A stretch of DNA of 64,000 bases from Ga0077527 sp945862135 (GCA_964203275.1 CAXNMF010000007.1:1-64000), one strand, 5' to 3'; shown: positions 15,831-26,496, counted from the stretch's first letter. Made by a program: numbers and translations. Notes: generated from the sequence alone by a model not told the origin.

Positions 15831-17111
15831 CTATGGCCGGCGATTGCGGAATGCGGTCATCGCTGCGGCTACGGTAAGAAACGATCCGAAGGCCAAAATT
15901 CTATCACCATCTCCAGCTCTGCGGTACGCATGATCACAGGCTTCTTCGATGTTTATGCACATTGTGATCTCGACGCTGACGCCAGCATCACGCAAGGCCT
16001 GATCCAGCGCTGCAGCAGTCATCGCCCGGGGCCCTTCCACCGGCGCCACCAGCCAGTGATCGATATGGCCGCGCAACAACCGCACCACACCGGCAACATC
16101 CTTGTCTTTCAGCATCGAAAACACCGCCAGCGTTTTCCGATAGCCGGTCATCTGTACCAGATTCAGCGCCAGCGCCGATGCGGCATGGGGGTTGTGGGCA
16201 ACATCCAGTATCACAGCAGGACGGCCCGGCAATACCTGGAAGCGACCGGGGTTTTCAACGGCAACCAGGCCGGCGCGAATATCACCGGAGCTCACCGGCA
16301 ATCGCTCACGGATGGCATCAAGCGCTGCAATACAGGCACTGGCATTGGAAAGCTGGAATGTGCCGCGCAAAGCCGGCGGCGGCAGACCGTGACGTTTACC
16401 GCCGGGGCCGTGATAACGCCATTGCTGCGGTTGTGCTTCGTAACCGAAATCACGTCCAATCAGCAGCAATTGGGCACCGATCTTCTTCGCGTAATCAATG
16501 ACCGATGACGGAGGTTCGGCATCCGCACAGACTGCTGGCCGTCCGGCACGGAAAATCGGCGACTTCTCGGCGCCAATGGCCTCGCGCGTATCACCGAGGT
16601 ATTCCATGTGGTCCAGGCCGACACTCATCAACAGCGCCACATCGCCATCAAATGCATTTACTGCGTCGAGACGCCCACCCAAACCAACCTCCAGAACTGC
16701 GACATCGACCTTGCGTTCGACAAACAGCCAGACCGCCGCCAAGGTGCCAAACTCGAAATAAGTCAGGGCCACTCCGGCAGCAACACGCGCCTCCTCGACT
16801 GCAGAAAATGCGCGAACAAGATCTGCATCCTCGGCATCGCGACCGGCGATACGCACGCGTTCGTTGTAATGCACCAGGTGCGGCGAGGTATAAACGCCGG
16901 TGCGATAACCGGCATGCGCCAGCATCGATTCCAGAAACCGGCAGGCCGATCCCTTGCCGTTGGTACCGCCGACAGTGATCAGCGGAAATGACGGCTTGAG
17001 CTGCAGCGCGTCGCGAACGACATTGACCCGATCCAACCCCATTGCAATGCTCTGCGGGTGCTGGCGCTCGATGTATTCGAGCCAGTCGGACAGTGTTACC
17101 GGATTTGTCAT
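15831..17111 (-). CDS. folC: Bifunctional folylpolyglutamate synthase / dihydrofolate synthase
   Basis: A 426-residue ATP-dependent ligase that adds glutamate to dihydropteroate and to tetrahydrofolates. It shows the Mur-ligase-like P-loop TVGGTNGKGSACRF, the ASP-type loop YTSPHLVHYNERVRI, and the DVAHNPHAA motif of the C-terminal domain. Length is normal. It lies between accD and the SPOR gene, as in E. coli and most Betaproteobacteria. A 50-base AT-rich junction separates it from the SPOR gene. Confidence 0.95.
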   Translation of the reverse strand: MTNPVTLSDWLEYIERQHPQSIAMGLDRVNVVRDALQLKPSFPLITVGGTNGKGSACRFLESMLAHAGYRTGVYTSPHLVHYNERVRIAGRDAEDADLVRAFSAVEEARVAAGVALTYFEFGTLAAVWLFVERKVDVAVLEVGLGGRLDAVNAFDGDVALLMSVGLDHMEYLGDTREAIGAEKSPIFRAGRPAVCADAEPPSSVIDYAKKIGAQLLLIGRDFGYEAQPQQWRYHGPGGKRHGLPPPALRGTFQLSNASACIAALDAIRERLPVSSGDIRAGLVAVENPGRFQVLPGRPAVILDVAHNPHAASALALNLVQMTGYRKTLAVFSMLKDKDVAGVVRLLRGHIDHWLVAPVEGPRAMTAAALDQALRDAGVSVEITMCINIEEACDHAYRRAGDGDRILAFGSFLTVAAAMTAFRNRRP

Positions 17112-17169
17112 GTCGTACGGAGGTTGATGCGCTCCGGAGCGCTCATCGCCAGAGAAACAGGATTCCGAA

Positions 17170-18042
17170 TCAGGCCGACGGCGCTGGTTGCTTCAGCAAA
17201 AGGGTCAGCAGACGCGCCAGCGTATCGCGCATCTGCCGGCGGTCGACAATCATGTCGAGGGCGCCCTTCTGCATCAGGAATTCAGCTCGCTGGAAACCCT
17301 CGGGCAGGGTTTCACGCACGGTCTGCTCGATTACCCGTGGCCCGGCAAAGCCGATCAGCGCATTGGGCTCGGCAATCACCACATCACCAATCATCGCAAA
17401 ACTGGCCGACACGCCGCCCATCGTCGGATCGGTCAGCACAGAAATGAACGGCAGGCGCTCGTCCGCCAGTCGGGTCAGCGCCGCGCAGGTTTTCGCCATC
17501 TGCATCAACGAAAACAGCCCTTCCTGCATGCGTGCGCCGCCGGTCGCCGTGAAGCAGATGAAGGGCAATCGCTGTTCCACGCAAACCTGCACGCCGCGCA
17601 CGAAACGCTCGCCGACCACCGACCCCATCGAGCCGCCGAGAAAACCGAATTCAAAAGCGGCTGTGACCACCTGGATTTCCTTGATCGCCCCCTGCATCAC
17701 CACCAGCGCGTCTTCTTCACCGGTCTCGCTGCGTGCAGCCGCCAGACGATCAGAATAACGTTTGTTGTCGCGGAATTTGAGGCTGTCCACCGGCGTGACC
17801 TCAACGCCGATCTCGTAGCGCCCCTCCATGTCGAGCAGCCAGTCGAGGCGTTCACGCGCCGAAACGCGGTTGTGATGGCTGCACTTTGGACAGACGAACA
17901 GGTTTTTTTCAAGATCGGTGCGATAAAGCACGGCTTCGCAGGAATCGCACTTGCTCCACAATCCCTCGGGAACCGCTTTTTTGGGGACGCCGGAATCGCG
18001 CTTGATGCGCGGCGGCAGCAGCTTTTGCAGCCAACTGCTCAT
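17170..18042 (-). CDS. accD: Acetyl-CoA carboxylase, carboxyltransferase beta subunit
   Basis: A 290-residue subunit that, with AccA, transfers the carboxyl group from biotin carrier protein to acetyl-CoA to give malonyl-CoA. The N-terminal four-cysteine zinc ribbon (CDSC and CPKC) and the crotonase-type core with FICFTATGGARMQEG, FGFLGGSMGSVVGER and IGFAGPRVIEQTVRETLPEG are all present. The start codon overlaps the trpA stop by four bases, giving a translationally coupled trpA-accD pair, usual for this class. Confidence 0.96.
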   Translation of the reverse strand: MSSWLQKLLPPRIKRDSGVPKKAVPEGLWSKCDSCEAVLYRTDLEKNLFVCPKCSHHNRVSARERLDWLLDMEGRYEIGVEVTPVDSLKFRDNKRYSDRLAAARSETGEEDALVVMQGAIKEIQVVTAAFEFGFLGGSMGSVVGERFVRGVQVCVEQRLPFICFTATGGARMQEGLFSLMQMAKTCAALTRLADERLPFISVLTDPTMGGVSASFAMIGDVVIAEPNALIGFAGPRVIEQTVRETLPEGFQRAEFLMQKGALDMIVDRRQMRDTLARLLTLLLKQPAPSA

Positions 18043-18839
18043 TCCGCCGTATCCATCGCGCTACGGATGCCCGCGATAAAGGCCTGAACTTTGGCCGGTG
18101 CGTCATTCGGTGCGGATTCAATCTCCTGCACCAGACGGCTGCCGATCACGACGGCATCGGCAACCTGCGCGATGGCATGCGCTGTCTTGCCGTCACGAAT
18201 ACCGAAACCCACGCCCACCGGCAGCTTGGTATAACTGCGAATGTGTTCAAGACGCCGTGAAACATCCGCGATATCGATATTGGCTGCACCGGTCACCCCC
18301 TTGAGTGACACGTAATACAGATAACCGCGCCCCAGCGCCGCCACCTGCTTGAGTCGCAGATCCGACGTGGTCGGAGAGATCAGAAATACAGTGTCGAGAC
18401 CTGCGCGATCCAGCGTGCCCACCAGCTTCTCGGCCTCTTCCGGCGGGTAATCAACCACCAGCGTACCGTCAACGCCAGCCGCCTTGGCCGCCTTGGCGAA
18501 AGCTTCAAGACCCATGGATTCGACCGGATTGGCATACCCCATCAACACCACCGGCGTCTCGTTGTCGGTCTTGCGGAACTCGGCGACCCAGTTGATGACA
18601 TCGTGCAGCGACACGCCGTGCAACAACGCACGCTCACTGGAGCGCTGGATCACCGGGCCATCAGCCATCGGATCCGAAAACGGCACACCGAGTTCGATCA
18701 CGTCAGCACCACCAGCCACCAGCGCATGCATCAACAGCACGCAACTGGCGCGATCGGGATCACCTGCCGTAAAGAAAGGGATGAGGGCCTTGCGGCCTTC
18801 TTTTTTGAGACGTTCAAATCTGGCAGCAATACGCGACAT
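18039..18839 (-). CDS. trpA: Tryptophan synthase alpha chain
   Basis: A 266-residue TIM-barrel subunit that cleaves indole-3-glycerol phosphate to indole, which is channelled to TrpB. The catalytic Glu is in VIELGVPFSDPMADGPVIQ and the catalytic Asp in GTLVVDYPPEE. The phosphate-binding glycines near GVGFGIRDGKTA are also present. It follows trpB by 29 bases and overlaps accD. Confidence 0.97.
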   Translation of the reverse strand: MSRIAARFERLKKEGRKALIPFFTAGDPDRASCVLLMHALVAGGADVIELGVPFSDPMADGPVIQRSSERALLHGVSLHDVINWVAEFRKTDNETPVVLMGYANPVESMGLEAFAKAAKAAGVDGTLVVDYPPEEAEKLVGTLDRAGLDTVFLISPTTSDLRLKQVAALGRGYLYYVSLKGVTGAANIDIADVSRRLEHIRSYTKLPVGVGFGIRDGKTAHAIAQVADAVVIGSRLVQEIESAPNDAPAKVQAFIAGIRSAMDTAE

Positions 18840-18868
18840 CAGAGGATTTCTTGTTCGAGAGTGGCTGG

Positions 18869-20068
18869 TCAGAACTTCAGACCGGATTTTTCGGCAACGG
18901 TATGCATGTCCTTGTCGCCACGGCCGGAAAGGTTGATCAGCAGAATCTGGTCCTTGCGCATGCGCGGCGCGAGTTTCGCGGCATAGGCCAGCGCATGACT
19001 GGATTCCAGTGCGGGAATGATGCCTTCAAGACGGCAAAGCCTGTGAAAAGCCTCCAACGCTTCGTCATCAGTGACGGCAACATACTCGGCACGGCCGCTG
19101 TCCTTCAGCCACGCGTGTTCAGGACCGACGCCGGGATAATCAAGACCTGCCGAAATCGAATGCGTCTCGATGATCTGGCCGTTTTCGTCCTGCAGCAGAT
19201 AAGTGCGATTGCCGTGCAGTACGCCGGAACGGCCTGCGCACAACGTTGCCGAATGTTTGCCGGTTTCCAGGCCGTAACCTGCCGCCTCGACGCCGATCAG
19301 ACGGACGTTCTCGTGTTCGATATAGGGATGGAAAATGCCGATCGCATTGGAACCGCCGCCCACGCAGGCCAGCACGGCATCCGGCTGACGCCCGGTCATT
19401 TCCGGCATCTGCTCACGGGCCTCAAGGCCGATTACTGACTGGAAATCACGCACCATCATCGGATAGGGATGCGGTCCGGCCACGGTACCGATGATGTAGA
19501 AGGTGTTTTCCACGTTGGTGACCCAGTCGCGCATCGCTTCGTTCAGCGCGTCCTTCAGCGTCTTCGATCCGGATTCCACCGGGACCACCGTCGCACCGAG
19601 CAGTTTCATGCGATAGACGTTCTGCGCCTGGCGCTTGACGTCTTCGGAGCCCATGTACACCACGCACTCCATGCCGTAACGCGCCGCAATCGTCGCTGTT
19701 GCTACGCCATGCTGCCCCGCGCCGGTTTCGGCGATCACCCGCGGCTTGCCGAGATGACGCGCCAGCAGCGCCTGGCCGATGACGTTGTTGATCTTGTGCG
19801 CGCCGGTATGGTTGAGGTCTTCGCGCTTCAGGTAAACCTGTGCCCCGCCAAAATGCTCCGACCAGCGACGTGCGTGATAAATCGGGCTGGGGCGACCGAC
19901 GTAGTGCTTGAGTTCATACGCGAACTCGGCCTTGAACGTCGGATCATCCTTGAAGCGCGCATACGCGGCCTTCAGGTCTTCCAGCGCAGAGATCAGGGTT
20001 TCGGAAACAAACACGCCACCATAGGGTCCGAAATGGCCTTTGGCATCCGGCAAGTCATACACCCGCAT
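18869..20068 (-). CDS. trpB: Tryptophan synthase beta chain
   Basis: A 399-residue PLP enzyme that joins indole and serine to form tryptophan. The PLP lysine is in NHTGAHKINNVIGQ, the substrate segment is ETGAGQHGVATATIAAR, and the phosphate-binding loop is CVGGGSNAIGIF. Its start overlaps the 3' end of trpF by 14 bases, indicating coupling. No trp attenuator is visible in front of this part of the pathway. Confidence 0.97.
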   Translation of the reverse strand: MRVYDLPDAKGHFGPYGGVFVSETLISALEDLKAAYARFKDDPTFKAEFAYELKHYVGRPSPIYHARRWSEHFGGAQVYLKREDLNHTGAHKINNVIGQALLARHLGKPRVIAETGAGQHGVATATIAARYGMECVVYMGSEDVKRQAQNVYRMKLLGATVVPVESGSKTLKDALNEAMRDWVTNVENTFYIIGTVAGPHPYPMMVRDFQSVIGLEAREQMPEMTGRQPDAVLACVGGGSNAIGIFHPYIEHENVRLIGVEAAGYGLETGKHSATLCAGRSGVLHGNRTYLLQDENGQIIETHSISAGLDYPGVGPEHAWLKDSGRAEYVAVTDDEALEAFHRLCRLEGIIPALESSHALAYAAKLAPRMRKDQILLINLSGRGDKDMHTVAEKSGLKF

Positions 20069-20678
20069 TGCGCACTCCGTTCATGAAAGCTTCAATTTTG
20101 GCGGCATCCTTGATGCCTTTTGCCGATTCAACACCGCTGGATACATCCACCGCCCAGGGACGAACTGCACGTACAGCCGCTTCTACGTTGCCCGCATCCA
20201 GTCCACCGGACAACACGATCGACAACGCCAGATCACGCGGGATCAGACTCCAGTCGAACGTTGCACCGGTGCCACCGCGGATACCCTCTACAAACGCGTC
20301 CAGCAACAGCCCCCGGGCATCGCGAAAATCACGGGCATATTGTAACAAATCGACCCCAGGCCTTACCCGGACAGCTTTGAGATAGGGCACGCCGAAAGCC
20401 GAACAATAGGCCGGTGTCTCATCGCCGTGGAACTGCAACAACTGAAGTGGCACCGCCGCCAGCGTTTTACGCACGGCATCAGGCTCGGCATTGACGAACA
20501 ATCCAACTGCAGTCACGAAAGGCGGCAGTGCATCGACAATCATTCGAGCCTGCTCAGTCGTGACTGCGCGCGGACTTGCATCATAGAACACCAGCCCGAT
20601 GGCATGGGCACCCAGTCGCACAGCCGCCAGTCCGTCCTGGACACGGGTAATACCACAAATTTTTACACGTGTAGTCAT
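20055..20678 (-). CDS. trpF: Phosphoribosylanthranilate isomerase
   Basis: A 207-residue single-domain TIM-barrel enzyme that converts phosphoribosylanthranilate to the 1'-deoxyribulose form. The ATG at 20678 gives the canonical start TTRVKICGITRVQDG with the catalytic Cys. LQFHGDETPAYC and the C-terminal VDVSSGVESAKGIKD phosphate-binding motif are present. It begins four bases after the truA stop, so truA-trpF-trpB-trpA-accD form one leftward run. It is not fused to trpC, as usual in this class. Confidence 0.95.
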   Translation of the reverse strand: MTTRVKICGITRVQDGLAAVRLGAHAIGLVFYDASPRAVTTEQARMIVDALPPFVTAVGLFVNAEPDAVRKTLAAVPLQLLQFHGDETPAYCSAFGVPYLKAVRVRPGVDLLQYARDFRDARGLLLDAFVEGIRGGTGATFDWSLIPRDLALSIVLSGGLDAGNVEAAVRAVRPWAVDVSSGVESAKGIKDAAKIEAFMNGVRNAGV

Positions 20679-20682
20679 GTCG

Positions 20683-21477
20683 TTACACCGTCGCATGCAT
20701 CAGTCGCGGCCCATGCATCCGGGGCATGGGAAGTCCCCAACGGCTTTCGTATTCCACACGCAACAGATACAGGCCTGATGCATCAAATGTCGGCGCCGCA
20801 CGCGAACGATCCCGTCCACGCAGAACCTCAGCGATCCACTGCGGCGGATGTTTACCCTTGCCGACATAAATCAGGCTGCCGACAATATTGCGCACCATGT
20901 GATGGAGAAATGCATTAGCCGAAAACTCGAAAATCACATACGGGCCATTTACCGTCACGGTAACTGCATGCATGGTTCGCACCGGCGACTGTGCCTGGCA
21001 TTCCGCCGCACGAAAAGCCGTGAAATCATGTTCTCCGACCAGTTGTGCTGCAGCGGTACGCATGCACCCGACATTCAGCGGCGCATGAAACCAGCCCACC
21101 CTGCCATGATCTGCCGCTGGACGGACCGCATCGTTGAGCAGCACATAACGATAGACCCGGGCGCGCGCAGAAAACCGGGCATGGAATTCACTGCTCACCG
21201 GTTGTGCCCAGGTCACTGCAATCGACGGGGGTAGAAGTGCATTGACACCTCGCACCCAGGCACTGGAAGGCCGATCCACATCACAGTCGAAATGTACGAT
21301 CTGACCCAATGCATGAACGCCGGAATCGGTGCGCCCCGCGCAAATGGTATTCACAGGGACACCGGCGATGCTTGAACAGGCCGTCTCCAGGCGATCCTGT
21401 ACGGCGCAGCCCGCAGTCTGCGTCTGCCAACCGCAAAATCCGCTGCCGTCATACTCGATGCCCAGAGCGATTCTCAA
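20683..21477 (-). CDS. truA: tRNA pseudouridine(38-40) synthase
   Basis: A 264-residue enzyme that isomerises uridines 38-40 in the anticodon arm of many tRNAs. The catalytic Asp is in CAGRTDSGVHALGQIVHF, and the N-terminus has the usual RIALGIEYDGSGFCGWQ. No ATG is available. Of the two TTG codons, the one at 21477 has GGAG eight bases upstream and gives the standard N-terminus; the one at 21483 is too close to that site. A fimV terminator lies just upstream, so a promoter should sit between about 21480 and 21510 or read-through must occur. Confidence 0.93.
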   Translation of the reverse strand: MRIALGIEYDGSGFCGWQTQTAGCAVQDRLETACSSIAGVPVNTICAGRTDSGVHALGQIVHFDCDVDRPSSAWVRGVNALLPPSIAVTWAQPVSSEFHARFSARARVYRYVLLNDAVRPAADHGRVGWFHAPLNVGCMRTAAAQLVGEHDFTAFRAAECQAQSPVRTMHAVTVTVNGPYVIFEFSANAFLHHMVRNIVGSLIYVGKGKHPPQWIAEVLRGRDRSRAAPTFDASGLYLLRVEYESRWGLPMPRMHGPRLMHATV

Positions 21478-21510
21478 AAGCAATGCTCCCGCGCCTCAGG
21501 CGCACTCCAG

Positions 21511-21545
21511 AAAAAAGAAACCGCGGCAGGAACCCTGCCGCGGTT
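21511..21545 (-). terminator. Intrinsic terminator after fimV
   Basis: A 12-base-pair stem (AACCGCGGCAGG with CCTGCCGCGGTT) with a 3-base loop is followed on the minus strand by a broken T-run. It lies 22 bases after the fimV stop and before truA. Confidence 0.88.
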
Positions 21546-21567
21546 GTTGTTCATTCCACGAAACGGG

Positions 21568-24064
21568 TTAACCGAGCGAACCGAGCAGCCTCTGCGCCTG
21601 ATCCTGCTGTTCCGCATCGCCTTCCTTGATGACTTCCTGCAGGATTTCCCGGGCGCCATCGTTGTCGCCCATTTCCTGATACGCCTTGGCCAGATCGAAT
21701 TTCTGCTGGACGTCATACCAATGCCCATCCTTTCTTCCGGATGGCGCCGCCTGGGTCGACGTATCGTCGAGATTGATATTCAGATCACCTACATCAATCT
21801 TGAAATCAAGACCTGCATCGGCTGCAGGAGCAGAAGGCTCGGCGACAGGCTCAGCCGCAGGAACATCAAGCGGCGGCAGATCGATGTTGAAATCAATGGA
21901 TGCGGGCTCATTCGAAGCAACCGGAGGCATTTCAAGCGCTATATCAGCCGCCGGTGCCGGAGCATCAAGATTAAAGTCAGGCATGAGCGGCTCGGACGGC
22001 ATTTCTTCCGACGGCAACACGCCAGCATCGGCAGCCGCAGCCATTTCCTGCATGCCGCCCAATTCAGTCGCCTGACCGGCATCACCAGCGTCAAGCGCGA
22101 TGTCAGGGGCATCAGCCGAATCACCGCCAAGATCAAAATCAAGATCAGTGCCCAGTCCTGCATCACCACCCGTTTCAGCAGGCGCAATATCCTTGCCGGC
22201 CTCATACAACGGATTTGCGGAATCCAGCGAATAACCCAGTGCAGCAACCTTGAGCCAGTTGTCGCCCGCTCCACCAGTCAGCGCATGCAGTGAATTCGCC
22301 ACATCGCCGAATGAGGTGGCGTCCTTGCGCGCGGCATACACTTCAGCCAGCTTGACCTGAACATCCTCGCGCGAAGGATCACGACCCATCGCCTCCTTGA
22401 GGATTTCCTCAGCCTGCCCGTCACGACCGTAGGCGATGTAAACCTCGGCTTCTGCTACAGGATCAACCTCATCAGCAGCAGTCGCAGCATCCTGCCCGGC
22501 AGCCGGCTCATTGATGGCAGTCACAGCTGCAGCCGTTACAGCAGCTGGCATCACGGGTTCAATATCATCGCCATCCTGTGCTTTGGCACGCCGCCGCCGC
22601 ATGGCCGCAAAACCCACTCCACCGAGCACCAAGGCACCCAAACCGCCGCCGATGATCGGCAGATTCTCCATGACCATATCCATCATGTCGGGCTCAGGCG
22701 GCGGGGGGCGGCGCCACCGGTTTGGGCGCCGGCTTCGGAACTGCTTTTGCTTCGGCAACAGGCTGCGTTACTGCAGGCGCACTCGCATCCTTGGCCATTT
22801 CAACAGGCGCTGACGCAGACTTTGCCGGTTCGGCCGGTTTTGCGGCATCAAGCTTTGCGGATTCGGCCTTTGTTTCCGGCTTGGTTTCCGGCTTGGTTTC
22901 GATCTTGGCCGGCTCAGGTTTTGCCTTGGAAGCCTCTGCTTTCTGCTGCGCAGCCGCCATGCCCGGGCTCTTCAGCTCGGCAAGCTTTTGCGTGTCCTTG
23001 ATCGTTTTTTCAAGCTGGGCAATACGCTCGTTAGCTTCGGCAAGCTGCTTCTTGCGGGCAATCAGCTCTTCATCCAGCGCGCGAGCCTTCGCTTCGCCAG
23101 TCAGTTCCTTGCCACCTTTGGAAGGCTCACCTTTGGAGAGTTTGACGACATCCTTGGATGAGGCTGCAGCGGCATCATCAACACGAGTCGTGATACGTCC
23201 GCGGGCCGTGCTGCCACCTTCAGGTGCAGTACCAACATTGTCAGCCACACGGCCGCTGTATGCGCGCCAGTCGGCGACCTGCGTCCGAACTTCCTTGACG
23301 GCTTCGCCTTGGGCAACAGCCGACAATTCCTGGGCATCGGGGACTCGCAGAATCTTGCCCGACTTCACCAGATTCATATTGTTTCGGATAAAAGCGTCAG
23401 GGTTGCTGCGGTACAAGCCAACCAGCATTTGCTCCAGCGAAACACCTTCCGGTTTGAGGCTTGCAGCAATCTTGCCCAAGGTTTCTCCCTTGGCAACCGG
23501 GCCATACTCCCGCGCTTTTGCAGCAGCAGAAACTGAAGGCGCGGACCTGGAAGAAGGAGCTGCAATCGGTGCCTGTATAGGTGCGGAAGCAGGCGCAGGA
23601 GTAGCAATCGGTCGCGAAGCCACAACTGCCGGTGCAGGGGATGCCGCAGGTTGTTGACTGCTGTAGCCCGGGGGATCCAGCAAGGCAGTATATTCACGAA
23701 CCAGCCTGTTACCGCCACCGGACAGCTCGATCAAAAGATCGATAAACGGCTCGTTGACCGGACGGCTGCCGGCAACCTTGATGAAATACTGCCCATCGGC
23801 ACGCTTCTCAACAGTAACCTTGATGCCGCTGAGGCTGCTGTTGTATTGGAGATTGGATTGCTGATAGGCCTCCACGGAAGCCAGTCGGGCAATAAGTGAA
23901 GCGGCTTCATCGCCACGGACAGAAACCAGGTCGATTTCTGCATTGAGCGGTTGACCGATGTTTGACTGGACGGTGAGCCGGCCCAAACCCGCGGCTTGCG
24001 CCAAAACAGGCGCAACCAACAGCGCCAAGACCAGCGCTTTGCCTAAAGTAAATGTGCGCACCAC
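21568..24064 (-). pseudogene. fimV: FimV-family motility/pilus hub protein, frame broken once
   Basis: FimV organises type IV pilus assembly and polar signalling. The upstream part (24064 down to about 22710) has a signal peptide, the conserved N-terminal GLGRLTVQSNIGQPLNAEIDL, a LysM domain (about 190-250, YGPVAKGETLGKIA) and a coiled-coil stretch. The downstream part, in another frame, has a transmembrane helix (ENLPIIGGGLGALVLGGVGF), an acidic cytoplasmic region and the C-terminal TPR helices ending FDLAKAYQEMGDNDGAREIL. Removing one base of the G6 run at 22703-22708 joins them into 831 residues with the known FimV order of domains. A consensus error in the run is the simplest reading. A true split is possible but would leave the second half without a start. 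Confidence 0.85.
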
Positions 24065-24232
24065 GGCTCCCGTATCGTTTTTCTATGGGACAAGAAAGTT
24101 AGCATCAATCAGTTAGCCATGCAAGCTAAGGCTATGTCGAATGTTGCGACCCAACCACATATTTCTAAAAGGAAATTCCGCTTTTTTGCCGCCGCAGAGG
24201 GCCACCGGCAAAAGACCCTAAAAAGCAGCAAA

Positions 24233-25390
24233 TCAGGCCCTTGCAGCCACCTTGACTGATGGCGCACGCTGCGCCGCACCAGACTCCAGGGCAATTCGCA
24301 GCATCCGGCGCAGCGGCTCGGCTGCGCCCCAAAGTAGCTGGTCGCCGACCGTAAAGGCGGACAGGTATTCCCCGCCCATCGGCAGCTTGCGCAAACGACC
24401 CACCGGAACCGTCAGGGTGCCGGTGACTGCGGTCGGCGTCAGTTCGCGCAGCGTGACGTCACGCTGATTCGGAATGACCTTGACCCAGTCATTGGCTTTG
24501 GCCAGCAATTGCTCGATCTCCGCCAGCGGCACATCGCGCTTCAGTTTTACCGTCAGCGCCTGACTGTGGCAGCGCATCGCACCGATGCGAACGCAAACGC
24601 CGTCGATGGGCAGCGGATTGGCTTCGCAGCCGAGAATCTTGTTGGTCTCGGCCATGCCTTTCCACTCTTCCTTGCTCTGGCCGTTGCCGAGATCCTTGTC
24701 GATCCACGGCAACAGGCTGCCAGCAAGAGGATGACCGAAGTTTTCCGTCGGCACCGCGCCCTTGCGCAGCGTGTCAGCAACGATGCGGTCCAGCTCCAGA
24801 ATGGCCGAAGAGGGATTGTCGAGCAGCGGTTTCGCGACCGCATGCACGGCACCCATCTGCGCCACCAGCTCGCGCATATTGGCCGCACCGGCACCTGAAG
24901 CCGCCTGATAGGTCATCGCCGTCACCCACTCGATCAGACCGGCCTTGAACAGGCCACCCAGCGCCATCAGCATCAGGCTGACCGTGCAGTTGCCGCCGAT
25001 ATAGTTCTTCACGCCTTTCGCCATTGCCGCGTCGATCACGTCGCGATTGACCGGATCGAGAATGATCACCGCATCGGATTCCATGCGCAGCGCCGAAGCC
25101 GCGTCAATCCAGTAGCCGTCCCAGCCCGCAGCACGCAGCTTGGGGAAAATCGCATTGGTGTAATCACCGCCCTGACAGGAAATCAGCATGTCCATTTTGG
25201 ACAGCGCATCGATGCTGTTGGCATCCGCCACGGCACCGGTATCACGGCCGATATCGGGCCCGCGACCGCCGGCCTGCGACGTCGAAAAAAACGTGGGCGC
25301 AATCAGGTCAAAGTCGCGTTCCGCGCGCATGCGCTCCACGAGCACCGAACCCACCATGCCCCGCCAACCGATGATACCGACCTTCTTCAT
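24233..25390 (-). CDS. asd: Aspartate-semialdehyde dehydrogenase
   Basis: A 385-residue enzyme that reduces aspartyl phosphate to aspartate semialdehyde, the branch point to lysine, threonine, methionine and diaminopimelate. It has the NADP motif VGIIGWRGMVGSVL, the catalytic Cys in GGNCTVSLMLMALGG, and the substrate region RIGAMRCHSQALTVKLKRD with the catalytic His. It is about ten residues longer than usual at the C-terminus (QRAPSVKVAARA). It follows leuB on the same strand across a 41-base AT-rich junction; leuC-leuD-leuB-asd is a familiar gene order. Confidence 0.96.
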   Translation of the reverse strand: MKKVGIIGWRGMVGSVLVERMRAERDFDLIAPTFFSTSQAGGRGPDIGRDTGAVADANSIDALSKMDMLISCQGGDYTNAIFPKLRAAGWDGYWIDAASALRMESDAVIILDPVNRDVIDAAMAKGVKNYIGGNCTVSLMLMALGGLFKAGLIEWVTAMTYQAASGAGAANMRELVAQMGAVHAVAKPLLDNPSSAILELDRIVADTLRKGAVPTENFGHPLAGSLLPWIDKDLGNGQSKEEWKGMAETNKILGCEANPLPIDGVCVRIGAMRCHSQALTVKLKRDVPLAEIEQLLAKANDWVKVIPNQRDVTLRELTPTAVTGTLTVPVGRLRKLPMGGEYLSAFTVGDQLLWGAAEPLRRMLRIALESGAAQRAPSVKVAARA

Positions 25391-25431
25391 GAAAACACCT
25401 TAAAAAACAATAGATTGCATTATACCTTGGA

Positions 25432-26496
25432 TCACAGTGCAGCGACCACCGCATTGCCCATCTCGACCGTGCCCACCTTCTTCGCGCCCGCCTCGTCAAT
25501 ATCCGGCGTCCGGTAGCCCGCGGCAAGGACGTTTTTCACTGCCGCTTCAATCCGGTAGGCCCACTCGTCCTTGTTGAAGGTGTAACGCAGCATCATCGCC
25601 GTCGACAGGATGGTCGCCAGCGGATTGGCGATGTTTTTGCCGGCAATGTCCGGCGCCGAACCGTGGATCGGCTCATACAAACCGCCACCGCCGGAATTCA
25701 GCGACGCCGACGGCAGCATGCCGATCGAACCGGTCAGCATCGACGCTTCGTCGGAGAGGATGTCACCGAAAATATTGCCGGTGACGATCACGTCGAACTG
25801 CTTCGGATTGCGCACCAGCTGCATCGCCGCGTTGTCCACATACATATGCGACAGCGCCACCTCGGGATATTTTTTCGCGACATCGATCACGATTTCGCGC
25901 CAGAAGCGGCTGGTCTCCAGCACGTTTTCCTTGTCCACCGAACACAGTTTCTTGCCGCGCTTCATCGCGGTCTGGAAACCGACTTCTGCAATGCGGCGGA
26001 TTTCCGGCTCCGAATACAACATCGTGTCGTAGCCTTCCTTCTCGCCGCGCGCATTGTCGCGACGGCCGCGCGGCTCGCCGAAATAAATGTCGCCAGTCAG
26101 TTCACGGATGATCATCAGGTCCAGCCCTGATACCACTTCCGGCTTCAGCGTCGAGGCCTGCACCAGTTCGGGATACAGCACCGCCGGACGCAGATTGGCG
26201 AAAAGCCCCAGTTCCTTGCGGATGCGCAGGATGCCCTGCTCCGGACGCTGCGCGCGCGGCAGCGCGTCGTACTTCGGGCCACCGACTGCACCGCACAACA
26301 CGGCATCGGCTTCTTTCGCCAGTTTCAGCGTCGAGGCCGGCAGCGGATCACCATGCGCATCGAAACCGGCGCCACCGAACGGCGCCTCTTCGAATTCGAG
26401 CTTGAGCCCGTCCTCGGCGAGACGACGCAATACCTTCAGCGCCTGACCGACTATTTCGGGACCGATGCCGTCACCGGCAAGAACTGCGATTTTCAT
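25432..26496 (-). CDS. leuB: 3-isopropylmalate dehydrogenase
   Basis: A 354-residue NAD-dependent beta-decarboxylating dehydrogenase of leucine synthesis. Marks are AVLAGDGIGPEIV, LGLFANLRPAVLYP, IIRELTGDIYFGEPRG, the metal-site aspartates in GNIFGDILSDEASMLTGS, and the NAD-site HGSAPDIAGKNIANP. Length is normal. It lies between leuD and asd on the same strand. The leu-specific RELTGG-type motif (here RELTGDIYFG) separates it from the paralogue at 1531-2616. Confidence 0.97.
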   Translation of the reverse strand: MKIAVLAGDGIGPEIVGQALKVLRRLAEDGLKLEFEEAPFGGAGFDAHGDPLPASTLKLAKEADAVLCGAVGGPKYDALPRAQRPEQGILRIRKELGLFANLRPAVLYPELVQASTLKPEVVSGLDLMIIRELTGDIYFGEPRGRRDNARGEKEGYDTMLYSEPEIRRIAEVGFQTAMKRGKKLCSVDKENVLETSRFWREIVIDVAKKYPEVALSHMYVDNAAMQLVRNPKQFDVIVTGNIFGDILSDEASMLTGSIGMLPSASLNSGGGGLYEPIHGSAPDIAGKNIANPLATILSTAMMLRYTFNKDEWAYRIEAAVKNVLAAGYRTPDIDEAGAKKVGTVEMGNAVVAAL